Shown here one piece after another: positions 1-8,534 of a stretch of DNA of 64,000 nucleotides. The stretch comes from Magnetospira sp. QH-2 (GTDB lineage Bacteria > Pseudomonadota > Alphaproteobacteria > Rhodospirillales > Magnetospiraceae), in NCBI RefSeq assembly GCF_000968135.1, contig NZ_FO538765.1, forward strand, positions 3,484,001 to 3,548,000, given 5' to 3'. Positions within the stretch are counted from its first letter, which is position 1. The number at the start of each line of letters is the position of its first letter. The notes under the pieces are model-generated. The model saw only the letters and a list, made by a program, of their open reading frames with translations, made no database searches and was not told the origin of the DNA. The position numbers and the translations under genes are program-made.

Positions 1-699
1 GGGGCCATGTCGGAGTTGGAACTGCTGCGCCTGCAACAGGAAATCGCGGCCTTGCAGGTGGAAGTGAGTGCCGCCAAGGACAGCCTGCCCCGGGTGCGGG
101 CCGCCGCCCGGGAAGCCGAAAACCGCATTAAGGAACGGCGCAATAAGTTCCTGTCGGAAACCCAAGCGGCACTGGGCGAAACAAACATCGATATCAGCGC
201 CCTGGAAGAACTCATGGGGGGCGAGGAAGACAAGATCCGCCGCTCCGAGGTCCGCTCACCGGTCAAGGGGACGATCAGCAAGATCAACGTCACCACCATC
301 GGCGGCGTGGTCAAGCCAGGCATGGATATCGTCGAAATCGTGCCCATCGAGGACGCCTTGTTGGTAGAGGCCCGTATCCGCCCCGCCGACGTGGCCTTTT
401 TGCACCCCGGTCAGCAGGCAACGGTGAAGATTACCGCCTATGACTTCGCGGTCTATGGCGGCATGAAGGCGGAGCTGGAACATATCAGCGCCAATACCAT
501 TACCGACGAGGAAGGCGAGGCCTTCTACCTGATCCGCCTGCGGTCAAAGGGCAAAATCACCGGCAAAAAGGGCGAGGACCTGTCCATCATTTCCGGCATG
601 CAGGCCGAGGTGGATATCATCACCGGCAAGAAAACCGTGTTGGCATACCTGATCAAGCCAATCATCCGAGGCGCCAACAGAGCGCTGCATGAGCGTTAG
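1..699 (+). CDS. HlyD-family type I secretion periplasmic adaptor, 5' truncated by window
   Basis: The reading frame is already open at base 1 and the first visible Met (base 7) follows in-frame sense codons, so the true start lies upstream of the window. The visible part holds the second half of an alpha-helical hairpin (about residues 1-75), then a biotinyl-lipoyl-like segment (VRSPVKGTISKINV) and a beta-barrel domain ending in a typical HlyD tail with a conserved LIKPI block. This is the inner-membrane-anchored bridge between an ABC exporter and an outer-membrane channel. The next gene, convergent and overlapping by 4 bp, encodes a LapG-like protease, which suggests the cargo is a large adhesin. 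The ABC and outer-membrane partners are not in view. Confidence 0.9.
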   Translation, partial: GAMSELELLRLQQEIAALQVEVSAAKDSLPRVRAAAREAENRIKERRNKFLSETQAALGETNIDISALEELMGGEEDKIRRSEVRSPVKGTISKINVTTIGGVVKPGMDIVEIVPIEDALLVEARIRPADVAFLHPGQQATVKITAYDFAVYGGMKAELEHISANTITDEEGEAFYLIRLRSKGKITGKKGEDLSIISGMQAEVDIITGKKTVLAYLIKPIIRGANRALHER

Positions 700-1328
700 C
701 TCTTGCGCTTTTTTTTCGGGCCCCCCCGATGGCGCCACCAGGCCTTTTCATTGATGGAGAACTTGGGTTGGTAATGATGGATACGATCGGCAGGCGTAAC
801 CAGGACCACTTGATTGTCCAAAACCATGATGTCGTTGTCCATGTACACGGCAAGAATGGCATGTCCGGCCCGCAGGTTCAGATCCTGAACCGCCACCACG
901 CGCATTTTCGCCGGGTCGAACCCCAGTCTCTTGAGCGCCATGTACTTGGTGATGGCATAGTCTTCACAGTCGCCGTTGCGGGCCAGGAACTCCGTCGGCG
1001 TGGCCCAATAATCCTCGACTCCCCAGTTCACCGGATCAACGATATACGGCTTGCGATTGGCAAAACCGTTCACTTTCTCCAGCAGTTTCTGCTTCGGCAA
1101 CTTGCGGTCGGTTTCGGCCAGAAAGGCTTTCCAGTCCGCTGTCTTGATCAGCGCCCCGCGCGAACGGCGCACCACCTTGGTCCATTGATCAAAGGCTTTC
1201 AAATTGGTGCTGCGGTATTCCTTGGAATTGAAGATCCCCGGCTTACCACGCGCTTGAGCCTCGGACCCTGGCAGGAATCCGGCCATGGCTGAGGCACTGA
1301 GCAGCGTTAGAAAAGCCCGACGGTTCAT
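696..1328 (-). CDS. LapG-like transglutaminase-like periplasmic cysteine protease
   Basis: A 210-residue protein with an N-terminal export signal (MNRRAFLTLLSASAMAG, including a twin Arg). The bacterial transglutaminase-like cysteine proteinase fold is shown by its ordered triad: Cys121 in NGDCEDYAI, His156 in GHAILAVY and Asp171 in VLDNQ. Family members (LapG) cleave the N-terminal retention module of biofilm adhesins exported by type I secretion and are held inactive by a c-di-GMP-binding membrane receptor. A HlyD adaptor lies next to it and a membrane sensor is transcribed divergently from it, matching that logic. No adhesin gene is visible. The gene ends 4 bp inside the convergent hlyD gene. 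Confidence 0.88.
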   Translation of the reverse strand: MNRRAFLTLLSASAMAGFLPGSEAQARGKPGIFNSKEYRSTNLKAFDQWTKVVRRSRGALIKTADWKAFLAETDRKLPKQKLLEKVNGFANRKPYIVDPVNWGVEDYWATPTEFLARNGDCEDYAITKYMALKRLGFDPAKMRVVAVQDLNLRAGHAILAVYMDNDIMVLDNQVVLVTPADRIHHYQPKFSINEKAWWRHRGGPKKKRKS

Positions 1329-1414
1329 GAGGTGCGTTGTCTCGTCATCATCACTGGCCCTTGAGTATACCTCGAAGACCCATCTGGAATCACCTTTGTA
1401 TTGGGAGACCCCTC

Positions 1415-3499
1415 TTGTCGACAGGTATTGAACAAAAAGTCCGGCGCGCCATTTTGATCGGGGGCCTGGTATTGGGTGGTGTCACTGTCCTCGCCATCAT
1501 CCTGTCGATCACCTTCGTGGAGAGCCAGAAGCGGCGCGATCTTTTGGCCTGGAACGACCGCCTGTCCCTTGTCGCCGATAGCCGACTGGCCGCCCTGGAT
1601 GGCTGGCTGAAAGGTCAATGGGCCGTGATCGAGGAAATTGCCGGCAATGAGTCGGTACGCCTCGCCCTGATGGAGGGCGCTGGCGACGGCGTGCTGGGCG
1701 AAGAGGAGCGCGCCAACCTGGTCTCGGAAATCCAATACCTAAGCAATTACCTGAATGCCACCGCGCGGCGCGAAGGCTTCATGAGCGAAATTCAACCGGT
1801 GGCCGCCAATCTGGACGGCGGCCCGCCGGTGGGGCTGGCGGTTCTCGACGCAACGAATCGGCCGCTGATTGCCAGTGGCCGATTCAGCGGCCTTGAAACC
1901 GTGGTGCGAGACGCCGCCATTGAAGCGCGAGACCGAGGCCGGGCGTTGATTGATCTTCGGGCCTCGACAGCCGGACCCGTCCTCGGCTTTGCCCATGCCA
2001 TCCAGCCGGTGATGGGACTGCCCGATGCGCCACCGGTGGGGGTGGTGGTCGGATTGCGCCCCTTGGGTGAGTCCGTCTGGACCCTGCTCGCCCAGCCGGG
2101 CGATGTCAGTGAATCAGGCGAGACCTATCTGGTCCGGCGCCAAGGGGATCGCATCGATTATCTGTCCCCTCTGTCCGACGGCACCGGGGCATTGAAGCGC
2201 AGCCTGACCATGAGCGCCGACCCAAGCTTGGCTGCCGTCCAGGCGCTCACCAGCCCGGGTGAATTCCATGAGGGCCTGAATGCGCAGGGGCTGCCGGTGC
2301 TGTCCGTGTCACGCCCCGTGCCCGGCACGCCCTGGCTGTTAATCCGTAGTGTCACCCGCGCCGAAGCCTTGGCCGAAAGCGAAGGTCGGGCCAGCTTGAT
2401 CCTGGTGGTCTTTTTGCTGCTGATCGCCGGGTTCGTGGGGGCCGTGGTGGCTGTCTGGCGGCACGGGACCAGTCTGCGCGCCGAGCGGGCCGCCGAAGCA
2501 CAACGCAGTCTCGCGGCCAAGCTGGAGGGAATTTTGCAATACCTGCGCGTTGTGTTGGACAGCCAGCCCACGGCCATCGCCGCCTTTGACAAGTCCGGTC
2601 GTTACACGCTGGCCAACCGCCATGCCGCGGAAATGGCGGGTCTGGCGGTGCAGGATATCGTCTCCAAACCCCTCGAAGGGGCCATCGGCCCGGCGGCGGC
2701 CAAGCCCATCTTGGATACCAATGCCGAGGTCTTCGAGACCGGCGAACCGCACTGCCATGTGCTGACCCTGCGCACCCGGGACGAATTGCGCCTGCACAAG
2801 GTGGATCACGTTCCCCTGCCCGACGATGGCGAAAAAGGCGACGGGGTTCTGGTCATCGCCGAGGATATAACCGAGCTGACCAATGAACAGCAGCGCAGCC
2901 GGGATCTAATGTCGCAGCTGGTTGCCACCTTGGTGGAATTGGTGGACCGACGGGATCCCAATACCGCCGACCATTCGGCCAAGGTGGCCCGGGTGGCCGC
3001 CGATATCGCTGAAGAAATGGACCTGTCCGAGCCACTCAAGGATACGGTTACCCTGACTGGTCAGTTGATGAATGTGGGGCGCATCTTCGTGCCCCGCGAG
3101 GTGTTGACCAAAAAGGGCAACCTGACCGAAGCGGAACAGGCACAGGTGGCCGATTGTCTTGCCGTTGGAACCGATATTTTGGACCATGTCAGCTTTGATG
3201 GGCCTGTGGTCAAATCCATCCGGCAGGTCACCGAGCATTGGGACGGCAGCGGCGCCAACGGCCTGAAGGGCGAAGATATCACCAAGCCTGCCCGCATTGT
3301 TGCCGTGGCCAACGCCTTTGTCGGTATGGTGAGCGCCCGCGCCTATCGCGACCCGAAACCTTGGCCCGAGGTGTCGCGTATTCTTTCAGAACAGTCCGAT
3401 CATCTTTATGACCGCGCCGTCGTTGTGGCATTGATGAATTTGGTCGAGAACCGCAACGGGCTGAAGCGCTGGGAAATCAATAATGGTCGATTATCTTAG
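1415..3499 (+). CDS. Membrane sensor: periplasmic domain, PAS, degenerate HD-GYP
   Basis: I choose a TTG start at 1415 because GGGAG sits 7 bases upstream and the protein then begins STGIEQKVRR just before the first membrane helix; the frame stays open to an ATG at 1337, but that adds a non-hydrophobic leader. Order: TM helix (about residues 10-32), a periplasmic Cache-like sensor (35-330), second TM helix (about 340-360), PAS (about 385-490), and an HD-GYP-like domain (about 505-670). The HD pair reads MN (LMNVGRI), the GYP loop reads GAN, and later metal ligands are Thr, Asn and Val, so phosphodiesterase activity is unlikely. It may be a c-di-GMP receptor controlling the adjacent LapG-like protease, which is inference. 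Confidence 0.8.
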   Translation: MSTGIEQKVRRAILIGGLVLGGVTVLAIILSITFVESQKRRDLLAWNDRLSLVADSRLAALDGWLKGQWAVIEEIAGNESVRLALMEGAGDGVLGEEERANLVSEIQYLSNYLNATARREGFMSEIQPVAANLDGGPPVGLAVLDATNRPLIASGRFSGLETVVRDAAIEARDRGRALIDLRASTAGPVLGFAHAIQPVMGLPDAPPVGVVVGLRPLGESVWTLLAQPGDVSESGETYLVRRQGDRIDYLSPLSDGTGALKRSLTMSADPSLAAVQALTSPGEFHEGLNAQGLPVLSVSRPVPGTPWLLIRSVTRAEALAESEGRASLILVVFLLLIAGFVGAVVAVWRHGTSLRAERAAEAQRSLAAKLEGILQYLRVVLDSQPTAIAAFDKSGRYTLANRHAAEMAGLAVQDIVSKPLEGAIGPAAAKPILDTNAEVFETGEPHCHVLTLRTRDELRLHKVDHVPLPDDGEKGDGVLVIAEDITELTNEQQRSRDLMSQLVATLVELVDRRDPNTADHSAKVARVAADIAEEMDLSEPLKDTVTLTGQLMNVGRIFVPREVLTKKGNLTEAEQAQVADCLAVGTDILDHVSFDGPVVKSIRQVTEHWDGSGANGLKGEDITKPARIVAVANAFVGMVSARAYRDPKPWPEVSRILSEQSDHLYDRAVVVALMNLVENRNGLKRWEINNGRLS

Positions 3500-5008
3500 C
3501 CGGTCAACCAGAGGAATCACGGTGAGCTCCCCACCGATAAAGTGACCATCACCCACGCCTTTTTCCTGTTCAATATCAATGTCTTCGACCTTGAACTTTC
3601 GGACAACGGCCCAGATCCTTCCGGGAGTTTCCGCCCGATGATGAGCGGCATACCGGCCAAAGACGTATCGAACGCCCGCGTGATCGATGTGGTCCTGTCG
3701 GGGAATCAATCCAAGCCGGTCCACCCACTTCGGTCCGAGTTTGGTTTTTAGGGCTGTCCAGGCGGCATTGTCCGTCAATGGCCGGATCTGTAGCGGATAT
3801 CCCCAGCGGGGGGCCACGCCATATCGCATGATTCCCCAGAAAACAGCCATTTCTGGGATGACCACCATGTCTCCTTTATTCACATGACGGGTCAAATACT
3901 GGGCTGCTGGTTTCAGGTTTTCCCCCCGCTGAGGTTTTTGAACCCACAGTCCGGTATAGATGGCGATCACGAGGCAGGCAATTACCGTCGCCACCTTTAT
4001 CCCCCCCCATCCCAGGCGGGAGACGGCAACCCCCGCGCCCAAAGCCAGGAAAGGGATCAGATTCGCCTGAAAAACCGGCGGCTTGAACATGGGCCTACCC
4101 AGCGCGCTAATGGCGATACAGACCAACAGAGCCAGACAGGGAATCAACACGACGGTGAGCCTCGTTGCTTTCTCTCTAAGCCCCAGCGACGCATAGACCA
4201 TGAAAGCAAGCCCGCCAATCCATGGCATCGCCTGCTCGCTCAGGCCCAACGGGATCATCAGACGGGCCGGATAGTCGATCAAACTGAAAAAGCTTGGCAG
4301 ATGCAAAACCTCGGTCCCCCGGACCAAAGCGCTACCAACCACCGGCAGCATGAATAGCATTGTCACGACCTGCGCCAAGAACCAGTGGCGAAGCCGCTTG
4401 CCGTTCGTGGTCGGCCATTGATCCACCAATGCCGCCAGGGCGAAAAACGCCGCAAAATAGAAACCGATGGCATGGAGGTAGGTTTGCGCAAACTGAATTA
4501 GCAGCAGGCCCATCAACCACCCGCGAGACCCGGTTCGCAGGAATTCCCGGTTGGCATACCAACAGATCAAGGCGATGACCGGAACCAGACCATACATTCT
4601 CAGGTTGCCGGTAAAATCGGAGAATGTCGGCAACACCGCGAATAACCCGACGGCCCACAAGGCCGCCTTGGCGCCGTAAATCCGCCAAGCGACGCGGTAT
4701 AGAACCGCGCAGCTGATGACCCCGAAAAACACCGAGCTCAACAAGATCCATTTATCGGAGCCGAAGGCCAACGAAGACCAAAATCCCAAAATCCAAAAGT
4801 ACAATGCAGGGTGAATATCGTGCCGCAGAATCTCGACGAAAAACGCTGGAAACGGCTGAAGCCCATGCGTAATGGCAATAATCTCGTCCAGCCATAATGA
4901 CTCCCGCCCGCTCCAATAAAAGAGCGCGCAAGATAGGCCGAATAGCGTTAGAACCGCGGGAAATAGCCTGTCATGTTTCGCCTTGAAAAAGATCATGGCT
5001 TCCCGCAT
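3491..5008 (-). CDS. Multi-pass GT-C (family 39-like) glycosyltransferase
   Basis: A 505-residue integral membrane protein with about ten hydrophobic helices. The acidic motif LWLDE near residue 40 and the HDIHPALYF loop near residue 63 are typical of GT-C polyprenyl-phosphate-sugar transferases (ArnT/PMT type), where the first-loop Asp is catalytic. A soluble C-terminal part follows. The neighbouring GT2 enzyme resembles dolichol-phosphate-mannose synthase, which would supply the lipid-linked sugar donor. The acceptor is unknown. The 3' end overlaps the convergent sensor gene by 9 bp. A second in-frame Met four codons downstream is an equally possible start. Confidence 0.8.
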   Translation of the reverse strand: MREAMIFFKAKHDRLFPAVLTLFGLSCALFYWSGRESLWLDEIIAITHGLQPFPAFFVEILRHDIHPALYFWILGFWSSLAFGSDKWILLSSVFFGVISCAVLYRVAWRIYGAKAALWAVGLFAVLPTFSDFTGNLRMYGLVPVIALICWYANREFLRTGSRGWLMGLLLIQFAQTYLHAIGFYFAAFFALAALVDQWPTTNGKRLRHWFLAQVVTMLFMLPVVGSALVRGTEVLHLPSFFSLIDYPARLMIPLGLSEQAMPWIGGLAFMVYASLGLREKATRLTVVLIPCLALLVCIAISALGRPMFKPPVFQANLIPFLALGAGVAVSRLGWGGIKVATVIACLVIAIYTGLWVQKPQRGENLKPAAQYLTRHVNKGDMVVIPEMAVFWGIMRYGVAPRWGYPLQIRPLTDNAAWTALKTKLGPKWVDRLGLIPRQDHIDHAGVRYVFGRYAAHHRAETPGRIWAVVRKFKVEDIDIEQEKGVGDGHFIGGELTVIPLVDRLR

Positions 5009-5042
5009 TCAACTGAAACTATGCCCCGACGTCGCCGGAAGC

Positions 5043-6020
5043 CTATTCATTGGTTTTGGTTATGCCTTTGTCCGACATGGGAAATGGCCCGGGTTCGGCA
5101 AGATATCTCATGCGCTTCATTTCCTGCCGACCGCGCGTGACCGTATCGAGAATCATGCCACTGGCCAAACTGAGGAACGCCAAAATCATAATACCGGTCG
5201 CCAGGATGGCGGTTGGAAACCGAGGAACAAGGCCGGTTTCCATATACGTGATGACGATGGGCACCGCCAGAACGATCGCTGCCAGAACCAGAACGGCGAA
5301 GATCGCCGAGAAGAATGGCAAGGGGCGCTCTTCCTTGACCAGTTTGACGATCATCAGGAGGATACGCCAGCCATCCCGAAAGGTGTTGAGCTTGCTTTCC
5401 GAGCCTTCCGGACGGGCATGGTAGGGCGTATCGATCTCGCAGGTAGCCATCCGCAGTTCAAGGGCGTGAACCGTCAACTCTGTCTCGATTTCAAAGCCGC
5501 TGGACAATGACGGAAAAGACTTCACGAAGCGTCGGGAAAAAACCCGATAGCCCGACAGCATATCCTTGAACCGCCACCCAAATATGGAGGCAACCAGCGA
5601 CGTCAGAAGCCAGTTGCCGAAGCGGTGACCAGGCCGATAGGCCCGCTGATCCCTGGTGACCCGTGCCCCGTTGACCATATCCACGCCATTTTCCGCATAG
5701 GCCTGCAACAGGGCTGCGACGCTCGGAGCGTCGTAGGTTCCGTCGCCATCCACCATCACATAGGTATCGGCCTCCACATCGGCGAACATCCGCCTGACCA
5801 CATTGCCTTTTCCCTGAAAAGGCTCCATGCGCACGATGGCTCCGGCTTCGTCAGCGATGGCGGCGGTATTGTCGGAAGAATTGTTGTCATACACATAGAT
5901 CGTGGCATCAGGCAGTTCACGTTTGAAATCCGCGACCACATCGCCGATGGCGGCGGCTTCATTGAAACTAGGGATCAAAATGGAGATACGACCAAAGTCG
6001 AACTTTTTGCCGTTGACCAT
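5043..6020 (-). CDS. GT2 glycosyltransferase, DPM1/polyprenyl-phosphate type, with two C-terminal helices
   Basis: The start is set at 6020, where ATG is preceded by AGAAAGGGG; the frame extends 56 codons further but with no binding site and a non-conserved leader. The 325-residue product opens with a GT-A fold (ISILIPSFNEAAAIGDVV), has the nucleotide-sugar DxD-type motif VDGDGTYD, and the LSGYRVFSRRFVKS block seen in DPM synthase-like enzymes. Two hydrophobic helices at the C-terminus (about 240-315) anchor it in the inner membrane. It probably transfers a sugar to a polyprenyl phosphate, feeding the GT-C enzyme encoded 34 bp downstream. Confidence 0.88.
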   Translation of the reverse strand: MVNGKKFDFGRISILIPSFNEAAAIGDVVADFKRELPDATIYVYDNNSSDNTAAIADEAGAIVRMEPFQGKGNVVRRMFADVEADTYVMVDGDGTYDAPSVAALLQAYAENGVDMVNGARVTRDQRAYRPGHRFGNWLLTSLVASIFGWRFKDMLSGYRVFSRRFVKSFPSLSSGFEIETELTVHALELRMATCEIDTPYHARPEGSESKLNTFRDGWRILLMIVKLVKEERPLPFFSAIFAVLVLAAIVLAVPIVITYMETGLVPRFPTAILATGIMILAFLSLASGMILDTVTRGRQEMKRMRYLAEPGPFPMSDKGITKTNE

Positions 6021-6201
6021 CTGGTACCCCTTTCTGACTCCGTTGGCATGAGACCAACCCATCGCGGCGCTGTTTGCACAAAGCGATCCCTTTCGCAACC
6101 GGCGGGTCGGACTCTTTGGCAAATCCAGATTGGATGTTAGTGCATGTCCGGCCTCAGGGCTATTGAGATCATGGTTGCGAGGACCCATGGCATACGGCCA
6201 T

Positions 6202-7266
6202 TTACCGAGATTTGTCCTTTAGCAGCGTTCCCAAAACAGGGGCGGCAAGAATGCATATTCCGATCCGCAAGAGATGATGAATGACCACATACGCGGGGTC
6301 TATATCCAGAGCCAGCGCGATCAACGACATTTCCGCGATGCCGCCCGGCGAAAATGCGAGAAGACCGGCAATAAACGGGATGCCCGTGACCAAGTACAAC
6401 AGACCCGCGGTACCAGAAGATATCAGCAACAACAATCCAACGCTAATCAAGGTGTGCCCTGCAAGACGCGCGAGGATGCGATGATCAAATCCGGCGAACC
6501 GGCTGCCGATCGAACAGCCCAGCACCCATAACCCAACGGCGAGCAAAGGCCCCGGAATGGCGACCGTTACCGTTGCTGTGATATAAAGGGGTGCAATGCA
6601 GACCAGCGGCCCCAGAAACTGTGGTGCAGGCAAGCCCATTCGGTGCGCCACGTAGGTGCCAAGACCCGCGATCAGCATCACCATGCCCAACTGAACCATG
6701 TCTGCGTCCAAGCCGGACGTCAGCATGTCGGATTGGTCCCGTTGAACATCGAAGACGCCCCACAGAATAAACGTCACAATAAAGACCGCAATGACAATGC
6801 GAAGAATATGGGAAATGGCGATGCGGCGTTCATCCCCGCCACTTGTACCGCCGATGGCAATCATCACCATCAAGCCGCCAGGCACGGCGGCGAATATGGA
6901 TGAGATGCGATCGAGTTTTGCAACTCTATGAAAATAGAACCCGGCAATAGCCGTTGAAATGGCAATGTAAAGGGGAACACTGGCCAGGCTTAATGGCCAC
7001 TGTGCCATGCTGGTGACCACATCCGGCGTAAATTTACTGGCGAGGAACGCGCCGAGTATCGTCATGACGGACGTTCGCAAACCATCTGGCACGTTGATCC
7101 GCGCCCCGGCAAGCCCGGCCACCATGGTGGCGAACAAAGGACCCAGCAACAATGCCAACGGTATGTTGAGAAAAACAGCCACAAGGCCGCCCGTCGCACC
7201 AATTGCCAATGCCAGGGTAATGGATCGCACTTGAGACGAAACGGTCATCCGGGGGCAAACTTTCAT
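6202..7266 (-). CDS. AbrB-family (COG3180) integral membrane protein
   Basis: A 354-residue, highly hydrophobic protein with around ten helices arranged as two similar halves; each half has an LGPL-type turn (LLGPLFATMVAG early, FLGPLVCIAP later). This fits the AbrB-duplication membrane family, which despite its name is not the AbrB DNA-binding fold and is often found beside tripartite tricarboxylate transporters. The start codon overlaps the caiB-like stop in an ATGA arrangement, so the two are probably translationally coupled; a second Met at 7248 is an alternative start. Substrate unknown. It is the last gene of the minus-strand tct operon. Confidence 0.75.
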   Translation of the reverse strand: MKVCPRMTVSSQVRSITLALAIGATGGLVAVFLNIPLALLLGPLFATMVAGLAGARINVPDGLRTSVMTILGAFLASKFTPDVVTSMAQWPLSLASVPLYIAISTAIAGFYFHRVAKLDRISSIFAAVPGGLMVMIAIGGTSGGDERRIAISHILRIVIAVFIVTFILWGVFDVQRDQSDMLTSGLDADMVQLGMVMLIAGLGTYVAHRMGLPAPQFLGPLVCIAPLYITATVTVAIPGPLLAVGLWVLGCSIGSRFAGFDHRILARLAGHTLISVGLLLLISSGTAGLLYLVTGIPFIAGLLAFSPGGIAEMSLIALALDIDPAYVVIHHLLRIGICILAAPVLGTLLKDKSR

Positions 7267-8522
7267 TGCCCCAGTGGAGCAGACGATTGTTCAATAATAT
7301 TCTGAGACAGCAGATTTTGAATGTGATTTTCGTCTATGGCAAGTTCATGCAGAATTTCCACGCTATGTTCACCGCGCCTTGGTGGGTTGAGGTCGGGGGC
7401 ATGAACCTCTGCTTCTCCGATGCGAAATGGCAGCGAGGGCACGGTTACTGATACGGCTTCGTCCCCACCGGGATTGTGGAGAAAATGACGGCTTGTTATT
7501 TGCGGATCTTCCAAGGCTTCAGGCAGCCTGCGTACATAGGCCGCAGGCACCCCGGCAGCCAACAAAGCGCTTTCCCACTCCTTGGCTGAACGCTCGGCAA
7601 GCGCCGCTGTCAGCAAGCTCTCCAAGACCTCGGCGTTTTTGGCTCGTGCGGGACGATCCGCGAACCTTGGGTCGGTTTTCCACTCTGATCGCACAAGCAC
7701 ATCAGCCAAGGCCTGAAATTGATGCTCCTCATTGATACCAAGGCTGAGCATGCCGTCGCCGGTTGGAAAACTGCCCGCGGCCGGGCTACGGCTATTGGCC
7801 GCGTTGCCGCGCTTAACGGGAGCATTACCAGTGGCAAGGAAATCGGTTACGGTTGAACTCATCAACGTCATGGCGGTTTCCAACATGGACACGTCAATGA
7901 ATGTTCCTTCTTGGGTCTGGGTACGCTGGAACAATGCCGAAGCGATAGCGAACCCGGCGGACAGTGCCGTACCGTAGTCCATGATCGGCGCGCCCGTACG
8001 TGTCGGCCCTGACCCTGGTTCTCCGGTCATGGTCATCAAGCCGCAGGCTGCCTGGATATTGACGTCATAGGCCGGTGCGTCCGCCTTGGGACCATTGCGT
8101 CCATATCCCGTCATGGCGCAATGGATGATTTTGGGATTGATCGCCGCAACGGTTTCATATTCCAATCTCAAAAGCTTCAGCAAGCTGGGGCGATGATTTT
8201 CAACAAAAACATCGGCACTTTGCAGAAGTTTCTTCATCACCTCGTATCCTTGCGGATCGGCGATATCGATGGCAATGGACCGCTTGCCGCCGCCTTGGGT
8301 GAGAAAGGCGGTACTCAGGCCCGCGCTTGATCGCTCGCCATCCGTACCACCCCGAAATCGCGTACTGTCACCCCGCCCGACGGTTTCGACCTTGATGACA
8401 TCGGCCCCCAATGAGCTGAGAAAATAGGCGCAGGCCGGACCTGCCAAGACATGTGTGAAGTCGATCACGCGCAATCCCGAAAAGGGGCCGTTCCCGGATC
8501 GTTTTGAAGAGACCTGTGTCAT
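7263..8522 (-). CDS. CaiB/BaiF class III CoA-transferase
   Basis: A 419-residue protein with the family start GLRVIDFTHVLAGPACAYFLSSLGADVIKVE, in which the Asp-Phe-Thr and GP elements bind CoA, followed by the KRSIAIDIADPQG and VFVENHRPSLLKLL blocks. A conserved Asp follows in MDYGTALS. Members move CoA between a carboxylic acid and an acyl-CoA. The start at 8522 has a strong AGGAGG site. Lying directly after tctA and before the AbrB-type gene, it probably activates the carboxylic acid taken up by TctABC. The specific acid cannot be read from sequence. Confidence 0.92.
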   Translation of the reverse strand: MTQVSSKRSGNGPFSGLRVIDFTHVLAGPACAYFLSSLGADVIKVETVGRGDSTRFRGGTDGERSSAGLSTAFLTQGGGKRSIAIDIADPQGYEVMKKLLQSADVFVENHRPSLLKLLRLEYETVAAINPKIIHCAMTGYGRNGPKADAPAYDVNIQAACGLMTMTGEPGSGPTRTGAPIMDYGTALSAGFAIASALFQRTQTQEGTFIDVSMLETAMTLMSSTVTDFLATGNAPVKRGNAANSRSPAAGSFPTGDGMLSLGINEEHQFQALADVLVRSEWKTDPRFADRPARAKNAEVLESLLTAALAERSAKEWESALLAAGVPAAYVRRLPEALEDPQITSRHFLHNPGGDEAVSVTVPSLPFRIGEAEVHAPDLNPPRRGEHSVEILHELAIDENHIQNLLSQNIIEQSSAPLGQ

Positions 8523-8534
8523 TGCGTAACCTCC

